From contig JAFXWT010000171.1 in the NCBI GenBank assembly GCA_017542695.1, forward strand, positions 1 through 9,555: 9,555 bases of DNA, given 5' to 3'. The DNA is from Clostridia bacterium (GTDB taxonomy: Bacteria > Bacillota_A > Clostridia > Oscillospirales > CAG-272). The notes beneath the pieces were generated by a model that made no database searches, was not told the DNA's origin, and saw only the letters and a program-made list of their open reading frames with translations. Below, one piece after another: positions 1 through 5,994 of the stretch (position 1 is its first letter; the number at the start of each line of letters is the position of its first letter). A program made the translations under genes and the position numbers.

Positions 1-650
1 TCGTCACTTTCGTCCTCGTCGACGTCGTAATACAAGGCGTCTTCGTCTTCCTCGTCTTCGTCGAATTCGTCGTCGTAATCGTATATCTCGTCGATGGGCT
101 TATCGGCGTCTTCGGGGTTGAGAGACCAGTTATTACACGCTTCGTCGTGAGGGGGATCGCAGTATACGGGCATCCCGACGGATGCGGAACAATTCTCACA
201 CACCCAACGCTGCTCTCCCTTGATGCAATTCACACAATTCGCGCAAGTTTTGGTGATCACTTCTTCCGCGGCATTCATTTCTTCTTCGTCTGCGCCGTCG
301 AAGATATACCCAATGCCGAGCTCTTCGGCTTCTTCTCTCGTAACTCCACAGATGTCGGCGAGTGTGTCTCTTACGGGGGCGCATTCTCCGCACTCTTCTA
401 TCTCGGCGGAAAGAAAATCATAGAGGATCTGAGCGGTTCTCTCCGGCGAAACATCTGAAGTATCCTCGTCGCCAAAAAACTCTTTGATTGTGTCGAGATA
501 GTTTCCGTTATACGCCCCGCATCCAACCTCTTCGAGCTCGCCCTTTTTGTTCATAAACTCAAAGAAATACTGCTGACCGGCGTCGTCTACGCCGATATTG
601 ATCATCTGTCCATTATAGACGATGCTTTCCACGTACTCTTCTCTTTTCAA
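1..650 (-). CDS. Acidic Cys-rich hypothetical protein, C-terminus outside window
   Basis: The open frame runs off the left edge, so only the first 216 residues are seen. I do not recognise a family. A Cys-rich segment at residues 136-172 (Cys at 136, 139, 142, 151, 154, 164, 172) looks like a zinc-binding knuckle. From about residue 178 the protein becomes almost entirely Asp/Glu/Tyr (DEDEEDEDA), typical of disordered acidic tails or DNA-mimic-like proteins. The start chosen is TTG at 650. It overlaps the TGA of the upstream gene as TTGA and has AGAGGGA a few bases upstream, suggesting translational coupling. An in-frame ATG at 605 is the alternative but has no visible ribosome site. It is the last visible gene of the radical-SAM gene string. 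Function unknown; a metal-binding or nucleic-acid-contacting role is only inference from the Cys cluster. Confidence 0.8.
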   Translation of the reverse strand, partial: MKREEYVESIVYNGQMINIGVDDAGQQYFFEFMNKKGELEEVGCGAYNGNYLDTIKEFFGDEDTSDVSPERTAQILYDFLSAEIEECGECAPVRDTLADICGVTREEAEELGIGYIFDGADEEEMNAAEEVITKTCANCVNCIKGEQRWVCENCSASVGMPVYCDPPHDEACNNWSLNPEDADKPIDEIYDYDDEFDEDEEDEDALYYDVDEDESD

Positions 651-838
651 TCTGATTCCCTCTCTTTGTACCAAGTGTAAAAAACGTATTGACAAATCTC
701 GTAGCATTGCTCGGCGGTGATACCTGAGTAATGCAGATTTACGTCTCCTTTGATCGCCGCGAGAATCTCGTCTGGCGTTTTGTCCGTCGTTTCAAAGTTG
801 TGCAAGCAATTCTCAACGAGGTGTTCAAGACAAGTCAT
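647..838 (-). CDS. Small hypothetical protein (63 aa)
   Basis: Begins with MTCLEHLVENCLHNF and contains three Cys and several aromatic residues. It is predicted soluble and mostly helical, with no motif I recognise. ATG at 838 is preceded by GGAGGA, which lies inside the last codons of the upstream zinc-ribbon gene; only one base separates that stop from this ATG. Its own TGA overlaps the TTG start of the next gene. This spacing marks it as a real member of a coupled operon. Function unknown. Confidence 0.75.
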   Translation of the reverse strand: MTCLEHLVENCLHNFETTDKTPDEILAAIKGDVNLHYSGITAEQCYEICQYVFYTWYKERESD

Positions 839-839
839 T

Positions 840-1049
840 TCATTCCTCCGTTTGGGCGTTGCCGATGGTTGGCTGCAAAACCTTTGCGAGCGACAGTTCT
901 TTTGACTTCAGCCTCCACGCATAATACGACAAAACGTCAAACCCGCACCACGAACAGAACGGCGACGGGGAGTTGGCGTGCATAACCGTGTCACACATCG
1001 GACACCTAAGTTCAGAGATCGTCTTTTCCGTGCTTTTTTCTTTTTCCAT
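840..1049 (-). CDS. Small zinc-ribbon protein (69 aa)
   Basis: Two CxxC knuckles, CPMC at residues 16-19 and CSWC at 32-35 followed by GFD, form a classic short zinc ribbon. The rest is a charged helical tail. Such ribbons usually bind DNA, RNA or a protein partner; the specific role cannot be read. I chose ATG at 1049, which sits two bases after the TGA of the upstream gene (TGATTATG), so reinitiation is likely. An in-frame GTG at 1061 (adding MALI) is possible, but neither start has a clear Shine-Dalgarno. The gene's 3' end carries the ribosome site of the next gene. Confidence 0.75.
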   Translation of the reverse strand: MEKEKSTEKTISELRCPMCDTVMHANSPSPFCSWCGFDVLSYYAWRLKSKELSLAKVLQPTIGNAQTEE

Positions 1050-1051
1050 AA

Positions 1052-1294
1052 TCAAAGCCACATATGTTCAGAAAGAACCCTTCCGATCGCCAGCTTGATG
1101 TCATCCTCGTTGTAGACCCCCTCGTCTTCCCACGCCGACGTTTCTTCAACATCTTCTTTGATCAGCTCAAAAATAGTGTCTCCGCTGCCCGTCTCTCGAT
1201 CGAGGATGGCTCCGATGTAATCGCTTCCGATAGACTTGCGCATAACACGCTCGGTCTCAAGTCTGAACTTCTTTTCTTGAATCTTTTTAGTCAT
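1052..1294 (-). CDS. Hypothetical protein (80 aa)
   Basis: The basic N-terminus (MTKKIQEKKFRLETERV) is followed by an acidic helical half ending in AIGRVLSEHMWL. The ending resembles the 'AIGRVLxxRL' tails of short uncharacterised Firmicutes phage proteins, from memory and not a named family. The frame is open to 1405, but the real start is the ATG at 1294. It has AAGGAG about 8 bases upstream and overlaps the upstream TGA as ATGA. Longer versions would read through the upstream gene. Function unknown. Confidence 0.78.
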   Translation of the reverse strand: MTKKIQEKKFRLETERVMRKSIGSDYIGAILDRETGSGDTIFELIKEDVEETSAWEDEGVYNEDDIKLAIGRVLSEHMWL

Positions 1295-1722
1295 ATCGCA
1301 TCTCCTTCTTTGAAAACGATTGTTTTTTCCTTGTCGACGCACCATTTGCCCGTAAATGACTCTCCCGCTTCGCATTCGGCGGTGATTATGGCTTGTCTGA
1401 TCCATGTGTTTTTACAACACCGATCAAACCACTCTTTGATTGCCTCGATGTCGCTATAATCTCTCAGGTCGCCAAAGACAGACACCGTGAACGCAGCGAG
1501 CATACTCTGGTGCGGATCTTCCCAGACCGACATTTTGAGAGAACCTTCGCTCCCGAGGGGGAGATACATCCCCGGATTGTTGTCCGCTTCGTTCCATTTT
1601 TCTTCCTCGTCATCGAAGTTTAGGGTTTTGCCGAAAATAGCTTCGAAGTTAGGAACCGCACCGCCACAAATTCTAACGCAATCTACACGAAATGTAGCCG
1701 CAACATGTGTCCAGATACTCAT
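1291..1722 (-). CDS. Conserved hypothetical phage/mobile-element protein (143 aa)
   Basis: Starts MSIWTHVAATFRVDCVRICG and contains GSEGSLKMSVWEDP and FTVSVFGDLRDY. This combination recalls an uncharacterised family common in Firmicutes phages and integrative elements (N-terminal 'MSxWxHVxGxIR' and 'VFGDLRDY'), as far as I remember. No catalytic motif, signal peptide or membrane segment is visible. It looks like a compact alpha/beta protein. ATG at 1722 has GGAGG seven bases upstream and lies in an ATGA overlap with a 14-aa micro-ORF. It sits next to another widespread unknown at 1781-2215. Function unknown. Confidence 0.85.
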   Translation of the reverse strand: MSIWTHVAATFRVDCVRICGGAVPNFEAIFGKTLNFDDEEEKWNEADNNPGMYLPLGSEGSLKMSVWEDPHQSMLAAFTVSVFGDLRDYSDIEAIKEWFDRCCKNTWIRQAIITAECEAGESFTGKWCVDKEKTIVFKEGDAI

Positions 1723-1763
1723 GCAAATGCCTCCTTTTTCTTTTTGTAGGGCTGAATTTTCAT
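1719..1763 (-). CDS. Candidate 14-aa micro-ORF, MKIQPYKKKKEAFA
   Basis: A complete tiny frame starts at ATG 1763, with GGAGG at 1772-1776 and eight bases of spacing, as strong as any site here. It ends in a TGA that overlaps the ATG of the 143-aa gene (ATGA). The gap between the two larger genes is exactly filled by this frame and its ribosome site. The peptide is strongly basic (KKKK). It could be a true micro-protein or a leader whose translation delivers ribosomes to the next gene. Its AAG-AAA-AAG-GAG-GCA codons also form the next gene's Shine-Dalgarno. Too short for homology arguments. Confidence 0.45.
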   Translation of the reverse strand: MKIQPYKKKKEAFA

Positions 1764-1780
1764 AGGATGTGCCTCCTTAA

Positions 1781-2215
1781 TCAGTACGACGTCCTCGTTT
1801 TCCACTCGGGGTTGCAGAGTATCTTTGCGGCTTCTGCTGCCGCTATGTGCTCTACGTTGATATACTTCTGTTCGTTACGAGTAACAACGAGAGCCGTTCC
1901 AGTCAGATAACGCAGTTTCTCGTGACCGGATTCCAAGATGATCGCCGCGTCGTCGATGGCGACATGCTTTGCAAGCTCATCGACAAACGCATCATAATCA
2001 AGTTCTTCATCTTCGTCGTCGGTGTTCTGAGAACGAACACCGAGAATAGACCCATAGCACCCGAACCCGAAGATGGGGTTGCCGCTTTGGTCTTTTTCTT
2101 CCCAAAGGTCGACTTTATCCCAGTCCGAGACGACTCTTTTCATAAACTCCCGAAAGTCGTCTGCGTTCTTAACGTGGAAGTAGTTCGTTCTTGTCGCACA
2201 TTCGTAATTCGCCAT
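1781..2215 (-). CDS. Conserved hypothetical protein (144 aa), 'TRTNYF' family
   Basis: The N-terminus MANYECATRTNYFHVKN, the central GFGCYGSILG and the motif ILESGHEKLRYLTGTALVV match, from memory, a widespread uncharacterised family in plasmids, integrative elements and phages of Clostridia. The middle (residues about 66-76) is an acidic DDEDEELD stretch. It is probably a soluble alpha/beta protein; no active-site motif is evident. ATG at 2215 has GGAGG seven bases upstream. It starts 21 bases after the radical SAM gene and is most likely co-transcribed with it. Function unknown. Confidence 0.87.
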   Translation of the reverse strand: MANYECATRTNYFHVKNADDFREFMKRVVSDWDKVDLWEEKDQSGNPIFGFGCYGSILGVRSQNTDDEDEELDYDAFVDELAKHVAIDDAAIILESGHEKLRYLTGTALVVTRNEQKYINVEHIAAAEAAKILCNPEWKTRTSY

Positions 2216-2236
2216 GTCTTGCCTCCTTATTGGCGT

Positions 2237-3049
2237 TTAATTCCAGTTTGTAGAAATACGACCGTCCGGATGAATGATGATGTTTGAGTATCCATCCTTG
2301 TAGTCGTTATGCTTTTGTTGCCACATATCTCCGAGCGTAACTCTTGCGTGTTTTCCAGCGTAATCAAACGTGGCGTACACGAAGAAATCGCCAATGCGAA
2401 AAGTGTGGATGGTTACGTCTTTATCTTCTTGCAAATCGTTCCAAATATCGACGGGATAGTCAGTTTTCTGAAAACCGCTCAGGAACCTGAATGAAAACGA
2501 GGACGCGTCCATCCGCATGTACTCTTTTACGAAAGACAAACTCGGCGTCTCCACGATTGTCTGAACAGTACACCCCGGGAAAAGGTCAGGATTTGGCTTA
2601 ACATACTCATTCCTCGACAGATTGATATGCCCAAGCCCATTGAGTTCCGTACTGAATCCGGAAGTGTTTATAGAGCAAACGACGCCATTCCCGTTTTGAG
2701 AGTATGCGTCAACGAGATTCTTGACGTGCTCGGGATACAGCCCCGGTTCGCCGCCGGTAATCGTCATCCTTGCGTTCGGGTGTTCGGACAGAACGCGCTT
2801 AAGCGACTCGATTTGCGCCGTGAAGTTGTTGTTGCCAGACATTGGATTCTGTCTCTCGATGCAAAATGGGCAGCAAAATGGGCATTCTTGCGTGGTTATC
2901 ACCTGCAGATTGATGCGGTAGTACAGAGGTCTCCCAAGCGAAGTGAGTTCTTTCCTTGATTCAAGCCTATATCTGAGGTCAAGCTCCATTTCCGATCGGA
3001 TGTCGTCGTATGATTTGATCTTTGGGATGAAATTAAGTTTGCTGCTCAT
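2237..3049 (-). CDS. Radical SAM enzyme of unknown substrate (270 aa)
   Basis: The 4Fe-4S binding motif CX3CX2C is C56-PFC-C60-PF-C63, with an extra Cys at 59. It is followed by the SAM-contacting ITGGEP at residues 97-102 and a typical half-barrel. Radical SAM enzymes cleave S-adenosylmethionine to start radical chemistry. The cluster spacing and lack of a C-terminal Cys-rich SPASM domain argue against a peptide maturase. QueE has a longer first spacing, and viperin motifs (CNYxCxFC) are absent. The C-terminus ends in HPDGRISTNWN, as in MoaA/NrdG-type folds. The frame is open through the tRNA to 3256, but ATG 3049 with GGGAGGA upstream is the real start. tRNA-Thr lies 30 bases upstream and may share the transcript. 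The substrate (nucleotide, tRNA base, peptide) is unknown. Confidence 0.85.
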   Translation of the reverse strand: MSSKLNFIPKIKSYDDIRSEMELDLRYRLESRKELTSLGRPLYYRINLQVITTQECPFCCPFCIERQNPMSGNNNFTAQIESLKRVLSEHPNARMTITGGEPGLYPEHVKNLVDAYSQNGNGVVCSINTSGFSTELNGLGHINLSRNEYVKPNPDLFPGCTVQTIVETPSLSFVKEYMRMDASSFSFRFLSGFQKTDYPVDIWNDLQEDKDVTIHTFRIGDFFVYATFDYAGKHARVTLGDMWQQKHNDYKDGYSNIIIHPDGRISTNWN

Positions 3050-3078
3050 TATCGTCTTCCTCCCTTTGTTTTGTTGAT

Positions 3079-3154
3079 TGGAGCTGGTAGAGGGGCTCGA
3101 ACCCGCGACCTGCTGATTACAAATCAGCTGCTCTGCCAACTGAGCTATACCAGC
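3079..3154 (-). tRNA. tRNA-Thr (anticodon UGU), CCA encoded
   Basis: The full cloverleaf reads on the minus strand. The acceptor GCTGGTA/TACCAGC is at 3148-3154 and 3083-3089. The D-arm is GCTC...GAGC. The anticodon stem is GCTGA/TCAGC with loop TTTGTAA, anticodon TGT, for ACA codons. The T-arm is GCGGG-TTCGAGC-CCCTC with one C-T mismatch. Discriminator T and CCA are encoded at 3079-3082. Phages often carry such tRNAs to supplement the host pool. Confidence 0.95.
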
Positions 3155-3285
3155 ACACATAGAGGATGGTTTTTTAATACAACGACAACAGGGTAACATA
3201 TCCTGACAAACCTGCCAACGTCGGATAACTCTTTTTTCTCGCGCCGCCGATATCAAAATAACAGCGCTGAGTGCGGCGAATCCGC

Positions 3286-3366
3286 TGGTGGAGCAGGAGG
3301 GAAATCGAACCCTCGTCTCTACGCCTCCGTTTCGGTTTTAACGCAGATCGACACCATTTCTGCCCC
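3286..3366 (-). other. CCA-ended tRNA-like element without anticodon arm
   Basis: On the minus strand GGGGCAG (3360-3366) pairs with CTGCTCC (3290-3296), with one G-U. This is followed by A-CCA (3286-3289) and preceded by a T-arm GAGGG-TTCGATTT-CCCTC, whose loop is one base too long. The 45 bases between cannot form a normal anticodon stem: I tried every 5+7+5 placement. It is therefore either a decayed tRNA or a tRNA-like domain of a larger RNA. The 3' end resembles the end of tmRNA (GACG..GGGTTCGA...CTCCACCA), but I find no tag frame or matching 5' half at the usual distance. Confidence 0.4.
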
Positions 3367-3760
3367 GTAAAAACGAGGCTGTTCGTCTAACTCCATTTAC
3401 CACAGCTGCTTTTTCCAGCGAGTTATTCAACCTCGGCGATCATAATTGGCTTCGTGGCACCTCGTTCCGCGACGATCAAGCTGGCGGCTAAACCGCTACA
3501 CCCGGTCGTAACTTGACAAGTTATGCTTCTTGTTCGCACATTGCGCCCTCGGAAGCAAAGGCTGCCCAACCTCGGATTATTCGAACCGACAACCTCACAT
3601 ATAAAACGGCTCTCGTTGCTCTGAAAGAGCTTTGCTGCTTCACTCTCGAGTAGTGCGCATACCAGCCGATGGATGCGGCTGATCTACTCGGCAGCAGGTT
3701 AATGTGTTCCTCAGATACATTGGCAGAATTCTTAACTTATCAATAACGTGAGTTATTAAA
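3367..3760. other. Gene-free, highly structured region of unknown nature
   Basis: I see no credible protein gene. Visible structure includes the 8+3+8 hairpin CGTAACTT-GAC-AAGTTATG at 3507-3525, the hairpin GGCGG-CTAAA-CCGCT near 3484-3498 and GCTCT-GAA-AGAGC near 3618-3630. AGCAAAG (near 3554) can pair with CTTTGCT (near 3629) over about 80 bases. There is also a long compound hairpin at 3632-3696 and AATAAC-GTGA-GTTATT with a GNRA-type loop near 3742-3757. Two degenerate T-arm-like stretches (GGTTCGAATAATCC, GAGGTTGAATAACTC) read on the minus strand. Strand evidence is mixed. It may be decayed tRNAs or a large phage ncRNA. Confidence 0.4.
3632..3696. repeat. Long compound hairpin (6+7+6 bp)
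   Basis: Nested perfect complementary pairs are TGCTGC 3632-3637 with GCAGCA 3691-3696, CGAGTAG 3647-3653 with CTACTCG 3684-3690, and CAGCCG 3663-3668 with CGGCTG 3676-3681 around the loop ATGGATG. Nineteen base pairs with only asymmetric interior loops are far beyond chance in 65 bases. There is no T-run on either side, so it is not a simple terminator. All pairs are Watson-Crick, so the strand cannot be chosen. Confidence 0.6.
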
Positions 3761-3761
3761 T

Positions 3762-4014
3762 TGGATTCTTAAATTGATTGATTTCTTTGTTAGGGTGGGA
3801 GTTGTCTTGCCATTAAGAATCGTGGTAATGACTGCGTTATTTTCCTGCCCTGTTTGTGTGCTTTGCAAGTTTGTCTTGGACACGAGTGACGTAGATGACG
3901 TACGTCCTTGTTTATTTCGAGATGGTGCTTCTCGTCGTCCTGACATTTTTGTACTCTCGACAACGTCGAGAGCGCCTTTCGGCAATATCGAACACATTGT
4001 TTGCTTTCAATCCA
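3762..4014 (+). ncRNA. Structured RNA copy B2 (candidate novel family)
   Basis: This shares the 16-base block GTCGTCCTGACATTTT (3934-3949) with copy B1 four kilobases away. Immediately after TTGTA comes the core hairpin CTCTCGAC-AAC-GTCGAGAG (3954-3972), exactly 8+3+8. Upstream, AGGGTGGGAG (3792-3801) pairs with TTCCTGCCCT (3842-3851) through ten contiguous pairs. Three are G-U and would be A-C on the other strand, so plus is favoured. CGAGA...TCTCG (3919-3935) forms a hairpin just before the conserved block. A closing helix TGGATT/AATCCA (3762-3767 with 4009-4014) gives 253 nt, close to the other copies, but six pairs is weak support for the exact ends. The 99-aa frame across it has no ribosome site I trust. 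Confidence 0.5.
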
Positions 4015-4019
4015 CAGGT

Positions 4020-4326
4020 ATTGCGATGTTAGATGAGACGCGTGTGAGCTTGGACGATTTCTGCAGGCGATAGCACGGACAGGGCTTATGTCTTTGCTTT
4101 GCGTGCTGTGTTTTGTCTGGAATTGTTGCTGCAGTGGTCGCTTCGCTTAGATCTGAGCGTGCGTCGCGCGTGTTTTTCTTTTGCATTTTTAGTGGCTGTA
4201 CTTCTGAGGCATCTGTCTTTCATGTGCCCCGGAGTATGCTCGCCCAGACATTTTGGAACTTTTCCAATCAGGAAAAGCACAATCAAACATAGATTTGATT
4301 ATCATTTCGATTGATAGCATTTTTTG
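4020..4326 (+). ncRNA. Structured RNA copy B3 (candidate, ends uncertain)
   Basis: This carries the family core: GACATTTTGGAA at 4247-4258, then the 8+3+8 hairpin CTTTTCCA-ATC-AGGAAAAG (4259-4277, innermost pair A-A). CGCTTA-GATC-TGAGCG near 4143-4158 has a U-G pair that works only on the plus strand. GCACG (4073-4077) pairs with CGTGC (4102-4106) around GACA/TGTC. AATCAAA/TTTGATT (4281-4300) follows the core. I could not find a convincing closing helix; TATGT 4087-4091 with ACATA 4287-4291 is one weak option. The bounds given are therefore the gap after B2 and the end of the T-run. Confidence 0.42.
4300..4325 (+). terminator. Possible plus-strand intrinsic terminator
   Basis: The weak hairpin TATCA-TTTCGAT-TGATA (4300-4316) is followed, after three bases, by a run of six T (4320-4325). 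Its position directly after copy B3 fits the end of a plus-strand ncRNA transcript. The stem is short and AT-rich, so confidence is low. Confidence 0.3.
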
Positions 4327-4373
4327 AAATATACAACGACTTTTGAACGAGTTTAACGTCTCCGTTCCGACGC

Positions 4374-5270
4374 TTATGATTCTTTACTCCTTTCTAAAAG
4401 AAAATCGTCAAATAAAAGCGACGTGCTATTTCTTTCTTTTGCTTCTGGGGTAATGAATGTAAACTTCCCTTCCGCATCCGGTGCGTCAGAAACCAAGATT
4501 CCAGAATCCAGATTACAAAGCGGCCGGACGCCGCCGTCACCGTAGTACGCGAAGTCGCCGTTCAGAGTGCCACCCGAGTAGACACCGCGCGCAAAGCGAG
4601 AGACCGACGAATAGGGAGTTCTGAGCCACCAGTACCAGTTCTGATTCTCCGTTACCGAATACTCGCTGTGAGCAGCAGCATAGGCAGAGACCTTTGCGAT
4701 TCTGCTTGCCGATGTATCTTCTGCGAAGATTGCGAGACGGCTGCCTTCCATAATGCCGTTTTCCGCAGTCCCGAAGACCTCGGTTCGCGACGCAAGGAAC
4801 ATCCTGCGTGTGATGGTCTCGGAACCGCCACCGTCAGTTACGGTGTTCAATGCGACTGTGAGCGTGGTGCTTTTGAGAGCGTCTACAAACGCTTCGTCGA
4901 ACCCGTTAAGGAAACCTGCGTCTTGGTCATACTCGTTGTAGCCGTTATAGACGTTGGCGTTCGTCGGCGGGGCATCGTATTCGTGACGAGCGGAGTACCA
5001 TTGCCCAGCGGAAGCAGATGAGTTCAGCCATTTGTCGATGTTCGATTTCGAATACCTGTTGTTACCGCTACTCGCTCGATCGCTGTTCGGGTTGCTCGGT
5101 TCTTTTGCGTCGAAGCAGCGGAGAAGAATGATCTTCTCAGTGATGAGCGTTGTAGAATTAGACGGATAACCGTCGTGGTTTTGGTCGGCAACTTGGAATA
5201 CAATGTTACCGTAAACGCTGTGAGGTATCTTGATTCTTGTACCCACAGGGAGATTGCCGAGCGCCGTCAC
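4374..5270 (-). CDS. DUF6273-type phage protein (298 aa)
   Basis: The N-terminal LGNLPVGTRIK and VFQVADQNHDGYP, ITEKIILLRCFDAKEPSN, WYWWLRTPYSSV (from about residue 212) and GGVRPLCNL (about 246-254) match the DUF6273 pattern (W.LRSP ... GVRP). It is common in Clostridia phages and in surface or virion-associated proteins. The fold is thought to resemble sulfatase-modifying/C-type-lectin modules, so a host-binding or tail-associated role is plausible but inferred. I chose GTG 5270 because GGAGG lies ten bases upstream and family members begin just before 'LGxLxVG'. ATG 5321, overlapping the upstream gene by 47 bases and with a poor ribosome site, is the alternative. The segment between the LRTP and GVRP motifs is where diversity-generating retroelement (DGR) targets vary, but no template repeat is in the window. 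It is the last gene of its string. Confidence 0.82.
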   Translation of the reverse strand: MTALGNLPVGTRIKIPHSVYGNIVFQVADQNHDGYPSNSTTLITEKIILLRCFDAKEPSNPNSDRASSGNNRYSKSNIDKWLNSSASAGQWYSARHEYDAPPTNANVYNGYNEYDQDAGFLNGFDEAFVDALKSTTLTVALNTVTDGGGSETITRRMFLASRTEVFGTAENGIMEGSRLAIFAEDTSASRIAKVSAYAAAHSEYSVTENQNWYWWLRTPYSSVSRFARGVYSGGTLNGDFAYYGDGGVRPLCNLDSGILVSDAPDAEGKFTFITPEAKERNSTSLLFDDFLLERSKES

Positions 5271-5274
5271 TTGT

Positions 5275-5979
5275 TTAGTCCCTCCTTTTCCCTCGAAATG
5301 AAGTCTTTGGGTCAAACCCATGATTCTCAATTTTTTCTTTGTCTGTGATTCCAATTGATGCGGTTCTTTCTTGTGACGTTTTTTCCAGCGAGAAAAACTC
5401 GTCAAAAGCAAGATATATATCCAATGGATTTACCATCCCGGCGATACCACACTCCTTGAGGATGGGAACCCCATTTTCTTTATTGATTTTTGAGGATTTT
5501 CCACACCACCAGCGCATGTTGTCCAGAGTGTAGTCAATTTTATAATCGTTGTTGTTGATCGCTTGGATGAGCGTATCCGCCCTTTTTTCAATAAGGCTTC
5601 TGTCGTACTTTGGAAACAGATAACTACCGCTCTTTATCGTTCGGCTTATGGTTGGGCTAAAGATGATCGTATTGAGCGAAACGAGCTCTTTTCTTTTGTC
5701 GTAGTTCTTCCAAGATGTGATAAGCTCGCCGGAGTAACTTGTCACCTCGCCCCAATCGGAAGCTTCTTTTACTTGAAAAAGGAATAGCCAAAAAGTGTGG
5801 CAAACTTGAAGCAAGACAAATCTGTAGTAAGGAGGTTTTGCATCGCTCAGATACAGACTGCGCCCCATCATCTCTTTTGAGACTACGAACGATCCAACCC
5901 TATCAAAGACGACGGAAGCGTCTTTGTATTCGTGCTGCAAATAGTCATAAAAATCTGTGTTTTTGTCAATGATTCTCAT
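5275..5979 (-). CDS. Conserved hypothetical protein (234 aa), 'GFDxKTSFR' tail
   Basis: The start MRIIDKNTDFYDYLQHEY..VVFDRVGS and the ending KIENHGFDPKTSFRGKR match, from memory, an uncharacterised family seen in many Firmicutes genomes and phages: 'DFYDYLQ', 'YDRR', C-terminal 'GFDxKTSFR'. No membrane segment or known catalytic motif is visible. It is mostly alpha/beta and rich in Tyr and Trp in the middle. ATG at 5979 has GGAG five bases upstream. Its 3' end carries the GGAGG used by the next gene. It starts 16 bases after the ArdA-like gene ends, so co-transcription is likely. Confidence 0.85.
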   Translation of the reverse strand: MRIIDKNTDFYDYLQHEYKDASVVFDRVGSFVVSKEMMGRSLYLSDAKPPYYRFVLLQVCHTFWLFLFQVKEASDWGEVTSYSGELITSWKNYDKRKELVSLNTIIFSPTISRTIKSGSYLFPKYDRSLIEKRADTLIQAINNNDYKIDYTLDNMRWWCGKSSKINKENGVPILKECGIAGMVNPLDIYLAFDEFFSLEKTSQERTASIGITDKEKIENHGFDPKTSFRGKRRD

Positions 5980-5994
5980 GGCATCTCCTTAACA

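Noticed and set aside
147..458. 103-aa plus-strand frame
   Set aside because: Shadow of the acidic Cys-rich gene that runs off the left edge on the minus strand in an uninterrupted 216-codon frame.
3200..3240. Plus-strand terminator (ATCCTGAC/GTCGGAT then T-run)
   Set aside because: The loop is 12 nt, the T-run begins five bases after the stem, and no plus-strand transcript is evident to its left.
3286..3696. tmRNA
   Set aside because: The 3' end looks similar, but there is no matching 5' half (GGGG...TTCGAC) 300-400 bases upstream and no tag frame ending in ALAA.
3774..4073. 99-aa plus-strand frame
   Set aside because: Chance open frame across structured RNA B2; no ribosome site, and the conserved core and helices explain the constraint better.
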